Notes: generated by a model not told the origin, from the letters alone. A DNA stretch of 64,000 nucleotides from an uncultured Collinsella sp. (GCA_900541795.1 UQLC01000009.1:34705-98704); one strand, 5' to 3'; counted from the stretch's first letter, positions 49,649 through 58,934 are shown. A program made the numbers and translations.

Positions 49649-50782
49649 ATGTACATTTCCACACATCAGGCTCTACTCGACTTTTGCCAGCGCGCCCGTG
49701 AGTTCGACGCGATTGCCGTCGATACCGAGTTTTTGCGCGAGCGCACGTTCCATCCGCGTCTATGTTTGGTTCAGATTGCCACCCCTGCTGAGAGCGTCGC
49801 GGTCGATCCCCTGGTAATCGACGACCTATCGCCGCTGGCCGAGCTTATGGCCGACGAGAGCGTGACCAAGGTCTTCCACGCGTGCTCGCAGGATATGGAG
49901 GTCATGCTCCATACCGTGGGCGTGCTGCCACGACCGATTTTCGATACGCAGGTCGCCGCCGCCTTTTTGGGCGAGCGCCAGCAGATTTCGTATGGCGCGC
50001 TTGTTCAGACGTTCTGCGGCGTATCGCTGCCCAAGACCGAGTCACTGACCGACTGGTCGCGCCGCCCGCTGACCGATAAGCAGATTGAGTATGCGATCGA
50101 TGACGTCAAGTACCTGATCGTCGCCTATATCGAGATGATGAGCCGCCTGCGCGAGCTGGGCCGTGTGGACTGGGTGCTCGACGAGCTGCGCCCGCTGGCT
50201 GACGAGTCACACTATCGCGCCGATCGCCACGAGGCGTTCCGCAAGGTCAAGCGCATCAATTCGTGCAGCCGTCATCAGCTGGGTATCGCGCGCGAGCTCG
50301 CCGCCTGGCGCGAGGACCGCGCCGAGCGGCGCAACATCCCACGCAAGTGGGTCATGTCCGACGACACGCTGCTAGCGCTCGTTAAGCGCAATCCCGTGCG
50401 CGTTGAGGAGTTCCGTAGCATTCGCGGTACCGATCAATTGGGGGAGCGCGACGTGGACGGTGCGCTCATGGCCATCAAGCGCGGTGCGAGCTGTCCGCAC
50501 GATCGCCTGCCGCTCTTGGTGCGCGGACATCGTCAGATTTCGCCGGAGCTGGAGAGCGTGACTGACCTTATGTATGCGCTTATCCGCCTGGTTGCCGAGC
50601 GCTCAGGCGTTGCGACCTCGGTCATTGCCTCGCGCGATGACCTGGCCGACTACATTGAGCATCCCGAGCAGAGCCGCCTGCGCGAAGGTTGGCGCTTTGA
50701 GCTTGTGGGCTCGCGCCTGGACGATCTGCTTTCCGGCAATATGGGGTTGACGGTGAAGGACGGCAAAATCGAGCTCCTGTAG
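49649..50782 (+). CDS. rnd: ribonuclease D
   Basis: The 377-aa 3'-5' exoribonuclease has the DEDD motifs: AVDTEFLRE (Exo I), FHACSQDMEVM (Exo II), and YAIDDVKYLIVAY (Exo III). HRDC-type helical domains follow (about residues 205-375; LAAWREDRAERRNIPRKWV). It matures tRNA 3' ends. The most likely start is 49649 (MYISTHQ), which matches family alignments; the ribosome binding site is weak. Confidence 0.85.
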   Translation: MYISTHQALLDFCQRAREFDAIAVDTEFLRERTFHPRLCLVQIATPAESVAVDPLVIDDLSPLAELMADESVTKVFHACSQDMEVMLHTVGVLPRPIFDTQVAAAFLGERQQISYGALVQTFCGVSLPKTESLTDWSRRPLTDKQIEYAIDDVKYLIVAYIEMMSRLRELGRVDWVLDELRPLADESHYRADRHEAFRKVKRINSCSRHQLGIARELAAWREDRAERRNIPRKWVMSDDTLLALVKRNPVRVEEFRSIRGTDQLGERDVDGALMAIKRGASCPHDRLPLLVRGHRQISPELESVTDLMYALIRLVAERSGVATSVIASRDDLADYIEHPEQSRLREGWRFELVGSRLDDLLSGNMGLTVKDGKIELL

Positions 50783-50846
50783 GGAAGCCTAGCCGGTTGA
50801 GTGGGTAAAATGCCTCCAACGTGTAACTCGACTCGGAGGAATTCGC

Positions 50847-51551
50847 ATGCCTTATTACTATGGATACGGCTTTGGCATCGACCCGCTGTACCTGCTGGTT
50901 GTTCTTGTCTGCACGGTGCTTGGCCTTGCCGCACAGAACTATATCAACTCGACGTACAAAACCTGGTCCAAGGTTCGCTCGGACGGCGATACGGGTGCCA
51001 CAGTCGCTCGCCGCATGCTCGATGCCAACGGTTGTAGCGCCGTGGGTATCAAGGGTGTCGCTGGCGAGCTCACCGACCATTACAACCCGCAGGACAACAA
51101 CCTGTATCTGTCGGATGCCAACCGTTCGGGCGGTTCGGTCGCAAGCGTTGCCGTCGCCTGCCACGAGGCGGGCCATGCCGCCCAGCGTCAAAGCGGCTAT
51201 GCCATGATGAAAGTGCGTACCGCCCTCGTGCCGGTCGTCAACTTTACCCAGAACACCTGGACCATCGTGTTACTCTTGGGCCTGTTTATGAACATTGCCG
51301 GGCTCACGACCCTCGCGTTGATCTTCTTTTCGTTTAGTGTGCTGTTCCAACTCGTTACGTTGCCTGTCGAGATTGACGCCAGCCGACGTGCTGTGGCGTA
51401 CATCGAGCAGTCGGGCATGAGCTCCAAGCAGGTCAACGGCGCCAAGAAGGTACTGACGGCAGCCGCGCTTACCTATGTGGCTGCAGCGCTCACTTCGATC
51501 ATTCAGTTGCTCTACCTTATGGCTCGCTACAACAGAAACTCCAACCGATAA
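50847..51551 (+). CDS. membrane zinc metallopeptidase, YugP family
   Basis: The 234-aa membrane protein starts PYYYGYGFGIDPLYLLVVLV. It has the zinc motif HEAGH in VACHEAGHAAQRQSGY and hydrophobic segments in VVNFTQNTWTIVLLLGLF and LTLALIFFSF, with the Glu zinc ligand likely in LPVEIDASRRA. The family (PF04298) is of unknown substrate. CGGAGGA precedes the ATG. The IS256 element begins 32 bases after its stop. Confidence 0.85.
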   Translation: MPYYYGYGFGIDPLYLLVVLVCTVLGLAAQNYINSTYKTWSKVRSDGDTGATVARRMLDANGCSAVGIKGVAGELTDHYNPQDNNLYLSDANRSGGSVASVAVACHEAGHAAQRQSGYAMMKVRTALVPVVNFTQNTWTIVLLLGLFMNIAGLTTLALIFFSFSVLFQLVTLPVEIDASRRAVAYIEQSGMSSKQVNGAKKVLTAAALTYVAAALTSIIQLLYLMARYNRNSNR

Positions 51552-51575
51552 CAAATGGGACAGGCAGGCGCCGTG

Positions 51576-51583
51576 GGGATTCG
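51576..51583 (+). repeat. IS target-site duplication, left
   Basis: GGGATTCG, identical and in direct orientation to 53090-53097 at the other end of the element. Confidence 0.8.
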
Positions 51584-51643
51584 GGTCGCGCGCGCAGACG
51601 TGGTGTAAGAGTGTCCTGAGGTCCGTCGCTGCAAGTCCCGATG

Positions 51644-52978
51644 TTACTCCTTCTTGAGACCGCGCTTCTCGACTATCTCGTCCACTATCTCCCTGGCGCG
51701 CCGCCCGAGCGCGCGGCGCCTCCCCTCTGTCGGGGCCGGCCTGTCCGCGGGCCCGGCGAAGCCCTCGGCGGCCGAGGCCTCGGAGAACACGCGCTGCTGG
51801 GACCACTGCCCCTCGGTCTCCACGAGGCTCGCGCACGTCAGGCGCAGCATCGACTCCCTCGAGGGGAAGGACTGCACGACCCTGTAGCGGCGCTTGATCT
51901 CGCGGTTGGCGCGCTCCTGGACGTTGTTGGTGCGGAGCTTGGCCCAGTGCGCCCTGGGGAAGGCCGTGAACGCCAGCGCGGAGTCCTCGGCCCGCTCGAA
52001 GACCTCGCCGGCCCTGGCGGACACCGACGCCACCCAGGGCGCCGCCTCGGCCCACACGCAGCGCGCGAGGTCGGGGTCGTCCTGGTAGACCGCGGCGTGC
52101 ACGAGGTCCCTGACGGCCGCCTTGGAGTCCTCGGGCCTGCCCGAGCAGGCGCTCTGGAGGTTGCGCTGCAGGTGCGTCACGCAGCGCTGCCAGGCGCAGC
52201 CCTGGAACAGGCGCGAGACGGCGGCCACGAGCCCGGCGTGGCTGTCGGAGACCACGAGGCGGACGCCGGCCAGCCCGCGCTCGCGCAGCCCGCCGAGGAA
52301 TGCCGCCCAGGAGTCCTCGCTCTCGGTGTCGACCACGTCGCAGCCCAGGAAGTGCTTGCGCCCGTCGGCGCCCAGCCCGATCGCGGTCACGACGCCCTGC
52401 GAGACGACCGACGAGCCGACCCTGCAGCTCATGTAGGTGGCGTCGAGCCACAGGTAGCAGCACGGCGTGCCCGACAGGTCGCGGCTGCGGAACTCCGCCA
52501 CCTCGGCGTCGAGGTCGGAGCAGAGGCTCGAGACCTCCGAGCTCGACAGCGAGGATATGCCCAGCTTGGACGCCACGCGCTCGACCTTGCGGGTGGACAC
52601 GCCGCACACGTACATCTCCTGCACGATGGCGGCCACCGAGGTGTCGACGCGCGACCATCGCGCGAGCATGCCCTCGGGGTAGTAGGTGCCGTGCCTGAGC
52701 TTGGGTATCTCGAGCTCCACGTCGCCCACGGCGGTCTTGAGCGACCTGGGGCGGTAGCCGTTGCGGCTGTTCTCCCTGCCGTCGCTGCGCTCGTTGCGGC
52801 CCGCGCCGCACATCTGCTGGGCCTCGGAGTCCATCAGCGCGTTCATCACGCCGCCCAGCACCCTGCACGCGAACTCGCGCGCGTCGCCGCACTCCTGCCA
52901 AAGCCTCGCCGCCTCGAGGGCCTCGTCGCGGCCGAGGCGCAGTACACTCTCTCCTTGGGGCATCGCCTTTCCTTCCAT
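51644..52978 (-). CDS. IS256-family (Mutator-type) transposase
   Basis: The 444-aa transposase is intact. Its DDE residues are visible in CYLWLDATYMS, VRLVVSDSHAGLV and NNVQERANREIKRR. An N-terminal RNERSDGRENSRNGYR segment with VELEIPKLRHGTYYPEG is typical of the family. The start is at 52978 (GAAGGTG upstream) or 52963. Codon use is richer in GC than the neighbours, fitting recent arrival. Confidence 0.92.
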   Translation of the reverse strand: MEGKAMPQGESVLRLGRDEALEAARLWQECGDAREFACRVLGGVMNALMDSEAQQMCGAGRNERSDGRENSRNGYRPRSLKTAVGDVELEIPKLRHGTYYPEGMLARWSRVDTSVAAIVQEMYVCGVSTRKVERVASKLGISSLSSSEVSSLCSDLDAEVAEFRSRDLSGTPCCYLWLDATYMSCRVGSSVVSQGVVTAIGLGADGRKHFLGCDVVDTESEDSWAAFLGGLRERGLAGVRLVVSDSHAGLVAAVSRLFQGCAWQRCVTHLQRNLQSACSGRPEDSKAAVRDLVHAAVYQDDPDLARCVWAEAAPWVASVSARAGEVFERAEDSALAFTAFPRAHWAKLRTNNVQERANREIKRRYRVVQSFPSRESMLRLTCASLVETEGQWSQQRVFSEASAAEGFAGPADRPAPTEGRRRALGRRAREIVDEIVEKRGLKKE

Positions 52979-53040
52979 TCGTCACCTTCATTACTCCAAC
53001 GACGAATTCTAGGCGGTGCCCCCTCCCTTTCAAGAAAGAG

Positions 53041-53066
53041 AAGAGGCGGGGCATGCCCCGCCTCTT
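53041..53066. terminator. 26-bp perfect palindrome inside the right IS end
   Basis: AAGAGGCGGGGCA is followed by its exact complement, TGCCCCGCCTCTT, with no loop bases. Its outer end merges with the terminal inverted repeat. It probably shields the transposase from outside transcription. Confidence 0.6.
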
Positions 53067-53089
53067 ACACCACATCTCTGCGCGCTACC

Positions 53090-53097
53090 GGGATTCG
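53090..53097 (+). repeat. IS target-site duplication, right
   Basis: GGGATTCG, a direct copy of 51576-51583. Confidence 0.8.
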
Positions 53098-53180
53098 TGT
53101 CCTCGCGGCGCTGTACTATGTGTTGGACTTAATTTCGCACGGGGCCGGAGCCTCTGTGCTCGATAACGAAAGGAGGCTGC

Positions 53181-54632
53181 GTGGCAGGCTGGAACCTAAC
53201 CGGTAATGCCGTTTCCGCCGAGTTCGACGGTTCGGACGAGCAAGAGCGCAAGGAGCTCAGCGTGAGCCAGGCGGTGGAGATCGCCGCCGGTGCGCTCGAT
53301 GCCATTCCGCAGCTGAGCGTCTTGGGCGAGGTCACGGGTTTTCGTGGTCCTAACGCCCGAAGCGGCCACTGCTATTTCCAGATCAAGGACGATTCGGCCG
53401 CCGTTGACTGCATCATTTGGAAGGGTGCCTATCTCAAGCGCACGTTCGATCTGCGCGACGGTATGCAGGTGAGCTTTAAGGGCAGCTTCAATCTCTATAA
53501 GGCTACGGGCCGCATGAGCTTTGTCGCTCGCTCGTTTTCGCTGGCGGGGGAGGGTCTGCTGCGTCAACAAGTGGCGCAACTGGCCGAAAAGCTACGCCGT
53601 GAGGGTCTGATGGACGAAGCGCGCAAACGCCGCATCCCGGTGTTCTGCTCCCGCGTGGCGGTCGTCACCTCGCTTTCGGGTGCCGTAATCGACGACGTCA
53701 AGCGCACATTGCGTCGTCGCAACCCGCTCGTCGAGCTCGTCTGCGTGGGTGCCAAGGTACAAGGCGAGGGTGCGCCGACAGAGCTCATTGAGGGCCTGCG
53801 CCGCGCCGCTTCCATTACGCCGGCGCCCGACTGTATTTTGTTGGTGCGCGGCGGCGGCTCCTTTGAGGACCTCATGACCTTTAATGACGAGGAGCTTGCC
53901 CGCGCGGTGGCGGCTTGTCCCGTGCCCGTGGTGACCGGCATTGGCCATGAGCCCGATACCTCGATTTGCGACATGGTGAGCGACCGTCGCGCCTCCACGC
54001 CTACGGCGGCGGCCGAATCGGTGGCGCCGGCTATGACGGAGTTGGCCGATGTGCTCGAGGCGCGCTATCAACGTCTGGGTGCTGCGATGGCATCGATGAT
54101 TGGGTCGGCCCAGGTCGACCTGGAGATGCTCGATCAGCGCGGTCGCCGTGCCTGGGATACCTATACGGCTCGCTTGGGCGATGCGCTCGATGCGGCCGCA
54201 TGCCGCCCGTGCCTCAACGACCCAACGTTTATGGTTGAGCGTCGCGAGTCTGAGCTTGCCCTGACGGCCGATCGTTTGTCCGGCGCCATAACGCGTTCGG
54301 TTGGGGCATTCCGCTCCAACTTTGAGCGTCTGCCCGAGCGCTTGATCGCAAGCACCTCAGGACTCGATGGCAAGCGCCATGCGCTCACGCTCGCAAGCTC
54401 CCGCCTGGAGCATCAGGGGCGCACGATGCTCAACAAGCCAGCATCCGACCTGGGCCGTGCGGCAGCCTCGCTCGATGCCCTGTCGCCGCTCAAGGTGCTT
54501 GCCCGTGGTTATTCCATCGCGTACAGCGATGATGGGGTGGCCACGAGCGCCAAGACCTTTAAGCCCGGTGACGCCATTCGCGTGCGCATGGCAGACGGCA
54601 ACGTGGCGGCAACGGTCGATACGGTCGAGTAG
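53181..54632 (+). CDS. xseA: exodeoxyribonuclease VII large subunit
   Basis: The 483-aa protein has an N-terminal OB-fold (LGEVTGFRGPNARSGHCYFQ, SFKGSFNLYKATGRMSFVA), the catalytic domain (VAVVTSLSGAVIDDVKRTLRRR, LLVRGGGSFEDLMTFNDEEL, VVTGIGHEPDTSICDMVSD), a coiled coil, and the C-terminal LKVLARGYSI. With XseB it degrades single-stranded DNA. It starts with GTG at 53181 after AAAGGAGG and is followed by xseB. The IS256 element ends 91 bases upstream. Confidence 0.93.
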   Translation: MAGWNLTGNAVSAEFDGSDEQERKELSVSQAVEIAAGALDAIPQLSVLGEVTGFRGPNARSGHCYFQIKDDSAAVDCIIWKGAYLKRTFDLRDGMQVSFKGSFNLYKATGRMSFVARSFSLAGEGLLRQQVAQLAEKLRREGLMDEARKRRIPVFCSRVAVVTSLSGAVIDDVKRTLRRRNPLVELVCVGAKVQGEGAPTELIEGLRRAASITPAPDCILLVRGGGSFEDLMTFNDEELARAVAACPVPVVTGIGHEPDTSICDMVSDRRASTPTAAAESVAPAMTELADVLEARYQRLGAAMASMIGSAQVDLEMLDQRGRRAWDTYTARLGDALDAAACRPCLNDPTFMVERRESELALTADRLSGAITRSVGAFRSNFERLPERLIASTSGLDGKRHALTLASSRLEHQGRTMLNKPASDLGRAAASLDALSPLKVLARGYSIAYSDDGVATSAKTFKPGDAIRVRMADGNVAATVDTVE

Positions 54633-54674
54633 GCCGCGTTTCATAGCGATAAACCTTTAGGAAAGGAAACAGAT

Positions 54675-54941
54675 ATGGCAGAGAAGACCCCGGTCGAGCA
54701 GCTTACGTACAAGCAGGCTTCACAGGAGTTGGAGCTCATCATCCGCAGCTTGGAGTCGGGTGATATGGAGCTCGAGGAGTCGCTTGAGAGCTATACCCGC
54801 GGCGTCGAGCTCCTCAAGAGCCTGCGTACCCGCTTGTCCGATGCCGAGCAGAAGGTCTCGGTGCTCCTGAAGGACGTCGACGGCAACGACGTGCTCGCCG
54901 ACGGCGAAGCCGCCAACACCGACGACAACCTTTCGTTCTAA
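54675..54941 (+). CDS. xseB: exodeoxyribonuclease VII small subunit
   Basis: The 88-aa helical protein shows the XseB core: TYKQASQELELIIRSLESGD, then ELEESLESYTRGVELLKSL. An acidic tail follows. It wraps the XseA coiled coil. It is 42 bases downstream of xseA with AGGAAAGG upstream, forming the usual xseAB operon. Confidence 0.93.
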   Translation: MAEKTPVEQLTYKQASQELELIIRSLESGDMELEESLESYTRGVELLKSLRTRLSDAEQKVSVLLKDVDGNDVLADGEAANTDDNLSF

Positions 54942-54990
54942 CCATCCCGACCAAATATAATTACCTTGGTCTGTGAGAAAGGAACCAACC

Positions 54991-55326
54991 ATGTGTGATT
55001 GCATCTTCTGCAAAATTGCCAACCACGAGATCCCCTCGACCGTCGTCTACGAGGATGACCAGGTCATCGCGTTCGACGACCTCAATCCCCAGGCACCGGT
55101 CCACACGCTCGTGATCCCCAAGAAGCACTACAGTGACATCGCCGATAACGTGCCCGCCGAGACCATGGGCGCCATGGCCCACGCCATCCAGGAGGTCGCC
55201 AAGGCCAAGGGTCTGGAGGACGGTTTCCGCGTCATCTCCAACAAGGGCGTCAACGCCGGTCAGACCGTCATGCACTTCCACATGCACGTCCTCGGCGGCA
55301 AGAACCTGGGCGAGAACCTCATCTGA
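54991..55326 (+). CDS. HIT-family nucleotide hydrolase
   Basis: The 111-aa protein of the HIT/HINT type has CIFCKIANHEIPS, DLNPQAPVHTLVIPKKH, and the histidine triad in VMHFHMHVLGG. Such proteins hydrolyse adenosine phosphoramidates and related nucleotides. AAAGGAA precedes the ATG at 54991. It is 49 bases after xseB and may be read with it. Confidence 0.9.
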   Translation: MCDCIFCKIANHEIPSTVVYEDDQVIAFDDLNPQAPVHTLVIPKKHYSDIADNVPAETMGAMAHAIQEVAKAKGLEDGFRVISNKGVNAGQTVMHFHMHVLGGKNLGENLI

Positions 55327-55367
55327 GGACGCACGGCCCGTCGCCTTGGCTGCCTTTGGAGTAACCT

Positions 55368-56258
55368 ATGCAGTTTTCTCAACTCGAATACCTTCAAGCG
55401 GTAGCGAACTACGGCGGCGTGCGCAAAGCGGCTCGCGCCGTTCACGTGAGCCCACAGGCTGTCTCGTCGGCAATTAAGAAACTGGAGTCTGAGTATCAGA
55501 TCGTTTTGCTCAATCGATCGGCGGGGGAGGCTGTTTTGTCTCCGGCGGGCAGAGAATTTGCGCGTCGTGCACGCGTGATCCTGGCACAAGTCGACGATCT
55601 CAAAAAGTACACCCAATCGGGGAACGGTGGCGTTTCGCCCGACGGCCACTTTCGTCTTTACGTCCCCTGTCTTCACGGGCGGGGGCGTCTTTTTTCCGAA
55701 AACTGGTACGACTCGTTTGAAAGCTCGCACCCTCAGATTCACCTTGATGTGTGGCATCAGCCAACGGCTACATGCTTTGAATCACTTGTGCTTGGCATTT
55801 CGGATGCGGCCATCTCATTTGAGGAACCAAGGGACAGTGTCCTTTCTTCGAAATACTTGGGTGAAAAGGAGCTCAAGGTTCTTTCGTGCCCAGCGGGTCA
55901 TCAATCTGTGGGTGCTATGACCGTTCGTGAGTTACTGGGCGGCAGGTTAGCTGTTCCCATTAATTTGTCGCCCTGTCTCAATGCGATCAATCAATGCCCC
56001 GAAGCTCAGCTGGTTAATTTCCGCTTCCGCGACGTCGAATACGGAAACAGAGCGCAGGCTGAGTTTCTTCAAGCCGGGGGATTGATATTGGGTTTTTCTG
56101 GCTCTTCTCTCGCATCAGATGGGTCGGAAGTGAGCGAGTACTCTATTGAAGGTTCGCATGACGTAGCCTTGCCCATCTACTTTTGCTATCGACAAAATGC
56201 CTGGACCGATCGACACCAGACGGTATTTCTTCACCTATTGCGTCATCTTGCTTCGTGA
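55368..56258 (+). CDS. LysR-family transcriptional regulator
   Basis: The 296-aa protein has the LysR N-terminal helix-turn-helix (FSQLEYLQAVANYGGVRKAA, HVSPQAVSSAIKKLESEY) and a periplasmic-binding-protein-like effector domain from about residue 85. It is unusually placed, codirectional with the MFS gene that follows at 56378, and probably controls it. A small hairpin (GAGGCC/GGCCTC) overlaps its stop codon. Confidence 0.85.
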   Translation: MQFSQLEYLQAVANYGGVRKAARAVHVSPQAVSSAIKKLESEYQIVLLNRSAGEAVLSPAGREFARRARVILAQVDDLKKYTQSGNGGVSPDGHFRLYVPCLHGRGRLFSENWYDSFESSHPQIHLDVWHQPTATCFESLVLGISDAAISFEEPRDSVLSSKYLGEKELKVLSCPAGHQSVGAMTVRELLGGRLAVPINLSPCLNAINQCPEAQLVNFRFRDVEYGNRAQAEFLQAGGLILGFSGSSLASDGSEVSEYSIEGSHDVALPIYFCYRQNAWTDRHQTVFLHLLRHLAS

Positions 56259-56276
56259 GGCCATTTGGCCTCGTGT

Positions 56277-56295
56277 CGTCAAGTGAATGTTGACG
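56277..56295. promoter_or_regulatory. inverted repeat upstream of the MFS gene
   Basis: CGTCAA (56277-56282) and TTGACG (56290-56295) face each other across 7 bases, the T-N11-A-like geometry used by LysR regulators. It is about 80 bases before the MFS start. Confidence 0.45.
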
Positions 56296-56377
56296 CCTTG
56301 TAACACATGACTGACGGCTTTGCCCTCATGCTTTTCCAAGATTCCGATTTAGATTGTTGACTCTTGGAGGGCGGAGC

Positions 56378-57538
56378 ATGAAAAACCGTACGGTTTTGCT
56401 TTATATGACGTTTGTTTTTCTGTCGAACTTCAGCACCATTTTGTATTTTCTGACGGTTTACCTTGAATTCGTCGGATTCTCGATGGTGGCGATTTCTAGC
56501 ATGATGATTGCATATCAAGTGAGCAAGTTCATCCTTGAAGTTCCCACTGGCTATATTGCCGATAGGTTTGGACGAAAGACAAGTGGTCTCGTTGGCGTCG
56601 TGGGGATGCTTGGATACTACGCCGCCCTGCTTCTCGTCCGTTCTCCTCTGCTTTTAATCGGCGCGTTTGCTCTCAAAGGTTTTGCCGCTGCATGTATGAG
56701 CGGGTCCATGGAAGCGATTTACATTGACAGCGTCTCTCTGGACCAGCTCGTAAGGCTTAATGTCGTTGAGCGATTTGTTTTCTATGCCTCTTATGCCCTC
56801 TCCGCTTGTGTGGGCGGTTTCATTTCGTCCGCTGGCGCGTATCTCATTGGTCTTTTGGCAGATATCATCGCAATGGTGTTGACGTTGGTTGTCGTTGTCT
56901 GCATTCCTGAGATGCGAAGAGGGGACACTACAGCGACACCTAAGCGTGGAATTAGCCCGAAGATGATCGGTGCCGCTATTGCGCGTAACGGCATTCTTCG
57001 TTCAGCGTTCATCATGGACTGCTCTCAGGCATTTGCTTTTGTCGCCCTGGAAGACTTTTTCTCACTGTTGCTTGCGGGTCGCGGAATGAATGCCGTCGCT
57101 TCGGGTGTGATCATTGCGGTCCAGCTTCTTGCCTCGGCCTCCATGGGGCTTATTGTGCCCAGTGTGATTGCTCATGTCGACAAGGGCCGTTTTGCGCGTA
57201 TTTGCGGCATCGTGCGCCTTTCCCTGGCTGCTCTGTTTTTGATTCCCTTTACTCCGGCCTATTTGCTGCCCGTGTTCTATGTACTGCAGACGGTCGCGTA
57301 CTCGTTATTTGCTCCAATTAAATACTCAATTTTTCAAAATGCTGTCGATTCTTCGATGCGCTGTTCACTGATTTCGGTCCAAAGCCAGATGGTGGCGGTG
57401 GGTGCCATCCTTTTCTATCTGTTCAATGCTGCGTTGAGCAGCATCGCGGGCATTCGAGTCGTATTGCTTGTTGCGCTCGGGATTTCTTCCCTGGTGTATA
57501 TCCCCGCGCTATTTCGTCTTACAAGTCAAAGGCCATGA
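56378..57538 (+). CDS. MFS transporter
   Basis: The 386-aa membrane protein has 12 predicted helices and the MFS motif A in YIADRFGRKTSG between helices 2 and 3. It looks like the drug/solute efflux branch. GGAGGGCGGAG precedes the ATG at 56378. The preceding LysR gene suggests inducible expression. Substrate not evident. AT content is somewhat higher than in neighbouring genes, so recent acquisition with the LysR gene is possible. Confidence 0.85.
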   Translation: MKNRTVLLYMTFVFLSNFSTILYFLTVYLEFVGFSMVAISSMMIAYQVSKFILEVPTGYIADRFGRKTSGLVGVVGMLGYYAALLLVRSPLLLIGAFALKGFAAACMSGSMEAIYIDSVSLDQLVRLNVVERFVFYASYALSACVGGFISSAGAYLIGLLADIIAMVLTLVVVVCIPEMRRGDTTATPKRGISPKMIGAAIARNGILRSAFIMDCSQAFAFVALEDFFSLLLAGRGMNAVASGVIIAVQLLASASMGLIVPSVIAHVDKGRFARICGIVRLSLAALFLIPFTPAYLLPVFYVLQTVAYSLFAPIKYSIFQNAVDSSMRCSLISVQSQMVAVGAILFYLFNAALSSIAGIRVVLLVALGISSLVYIPALFRLTSQRP

Positions 57539-57571
57539 GTATTTAGGCACCGATAACTTATATATCAACGC

Positions 57572-57605
57572 AATAAACCCGAGCGCGAGGGCGTTTGGGT
57601 TTATT
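57572..57605 (+). terminator. terminator after the MFS gene
   Basis: AATAAACCC (57572-57580) pairs with GGGTTTATT (57597-57605), with further GC pairing possible inside. Confidence 0.6.
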
Positions 57606-57658
57606 ATTGAAGCGTATGTAACCTGGCGGCGCCACACCGCCTGTTAGTAGGGAGACAC

Positions 57659-58837
57659 ATGAACGTTCTGGTCGTCAACGCGGGATCTTCGACCCTTAAG
57701 TATCAGGTCATCGACACCAAGTCCCATAAGGTGTCCGCAAAGGGCTCCTGCGAGCGCGTCTGCTTTACCGGTGGTACCTTCACCCATGCTGCCAATGGCT
57801 CCAAGAAGGTGACCGAGAACATCGAGTTCCCCGACCACAAGGTCGCCATCGAGGTCGTCCTGAAGGACCTTGAGGCCAACGGCGTCAAGATCGAGGGCAT
57901 CGGCCACCGTATCGTTCAGGGCGGTTGGTACTTTGGTGATTCCTCCCTCGTCGACGAGGACGTCCTCGCCAAGATTCGCGAGGTCGCCCCGCTGGCGCCG
58001 CTGCACAACAACCCCGAGGCCAACGTTATCGAGTACTGCCTGGAGCAGTATCCCGATCTGCCCAACGTCACGGTCTACGACACCGCTTTCCACTTCAACA
58101 TGCCCGAGGTCGCCAAGACCTACGCCCTTCCCAAGGATGTTTGCGACAAGCTGCACATCCGTAAGTACGGCGCCCACGGCACCAGCTATCGCTACATCTC
58201 CAAGAAGGTCGCCGAGATGACCAACGGCGAGGCCCGCAAGGTCGTCGTGTGCCATATCGGCTCCGGCGCTTCCCTGTGCGCCATCGAGGACGGCAAGTGC
58301 ATGGACACCACCATGGGCTTGACGCCGCTCGACGGCGTCATGATGGGCACCCGCTGCGGCTCCATCGACCCGGCTACCGTGTGCTACCTGCAGCGCGAGG
58401 GTGGCTACACCTTCGACGAGGTCGACGAGATGATGAACAAGAAGTCTGGCCTTTTGGCTGTGACCGGTGGCAAGACCAACGACTGCCGCAACGTTGAGGA
58501 GCTCGCCGCTGCTGGTGACCCCGAGGCTCAGCTCGCCTTCGATATGTTCGTCTACAAGATTGCCGCTAAGGCCGCCGAGATGGCCACCTCCATGTGCGGC
58601 ATGGACACCCTGGTCTTTACCGCCGGCATCGGCGAGCACGCTCCGGCCGTTCGCGCTGGCGTGGCCGATCGTCTGGCCTTTATGGGCGTCAAGATGGATC
58701 ACGCCCGTAATGCCCTGCGTGGCGACGGCGCTTGGTGCCTGTCCGCCAAGGATTCCAAGGTCAAGATTTTCGTCATCCCTACGGACGAGGAGTTCATGAT
58801 CGCTTCCGACGTCGAGCGCATCGTCAACGGCAAGTAA
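57659..58837 (+). CDS. ackA: acetate kinase paralogue 1, variant active site
   Basis: The 392-aa ASKHA-fold acetate kinase has MNVLVVNAGSSTLKYQVID and GIGHRIVQGG. Two usually invariant sites differ: HGTSHRY reads HGTSYRY, and the phosphate loop HLGNGAS reads HIGSGAS. The second copy at 59001 keeps the standard residues. It may use another acyl phosphate or phosphate donor, or be a slower isozyme. It starts at 57659 with GGGAG upstream and is separated from the second copy by a terminator. Confidence 0.85.
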   Translation: MNVLVVNAGSSTLKYQVIDTKSHKVSAKGSCERVCFTGGTFTHAANGSKKVTENIEFPDHKVAIEVVLKDLEANGVKIEGIGHRIVQGGWYFGDSSLVDEDVLAKIREVAPLAPLHNNPEANVIEYCLEQYPDLPNVTVYDTAFHFNMPEVAKTYALPKDVCDKLHIRKYGAHGTSYRYISKKVAEMTNGEARKVVVCHIGSGASLCAIEDGKCMDTTMGLTPLDGVMMGTRCGSIDPATVCYLQREGGYTFDEVDEMMNKKSGLLAVTGGKTNDCRNVEELAAAGDPEAQLAFDMFVYKIAAKAAEMATSMCGMDTLVFTAGIGEHAPAVRAGVADRLAFMGVKMDHARNALRGDGAWCLSAKDSKVKIFVIPTDEEFMIASDVERIVNGK

Positions 58838-58839
58838 TT

Positions 58840-58889
58840 GCAAGAGGGGAGGGGCTGGACGACCGAGCGCCGTTCGGCCCCTCTTTTGC
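58840..58889 (+). terminator. terminator between the two acetate kinase genes
   Basis: GCAAGAGGGG (58840-58849) faces CCCCTCTTTTGC (58878-58889), with T-run inside the 3' arm. Confidence 0.7.
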
Positions 58890-58917
58890 GCTCGTTGGGC
58901 GATATGCTGATATCTAT

Positions 58918-58934
58918 TTATCAAGATATGATAA
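58918..58934. promoter_or_regulatory. inverted repeat upstream of the second acetate kinase
   Basis: TTATCA (58918-58923) and TGATAA (58929-58934) around AGATA, in an AT-rich stretch 67 bases before the start codon. It probably marks the promoter region and a regulator site. Confidence 0.45.

Larger units (their letters stand above)
51584..53089. mobile_element. IS256-family insertion sequence, complete, 1506 bp
   Basis: The ends form imperfect terminal inverted repeats of about 27 bp. The left begins GGTCGCGCGCGCAGA and continues to TGGTGTAAGAG; the right, read inward, begins GGTAGCGCGCAGA and continues to TGGTGTAAGAGG. Perfect 8-bp direct repeats, GGGATTCG, flank it (51576-51583, 53090-53097), as expected for IS256 transposition. 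The single gene encodes a Mutator-type transposase. It is inserted between the YugP gene and xseA without breaking either. Confidence 0.88.

Noticed and set aside
51270..53075. 601-residue minus-strand frame across the IS element
   Set aside because: It overlaps the well-supported transposase in another frame and is Arg/Gly-rich without motifs; a product of high GC content.
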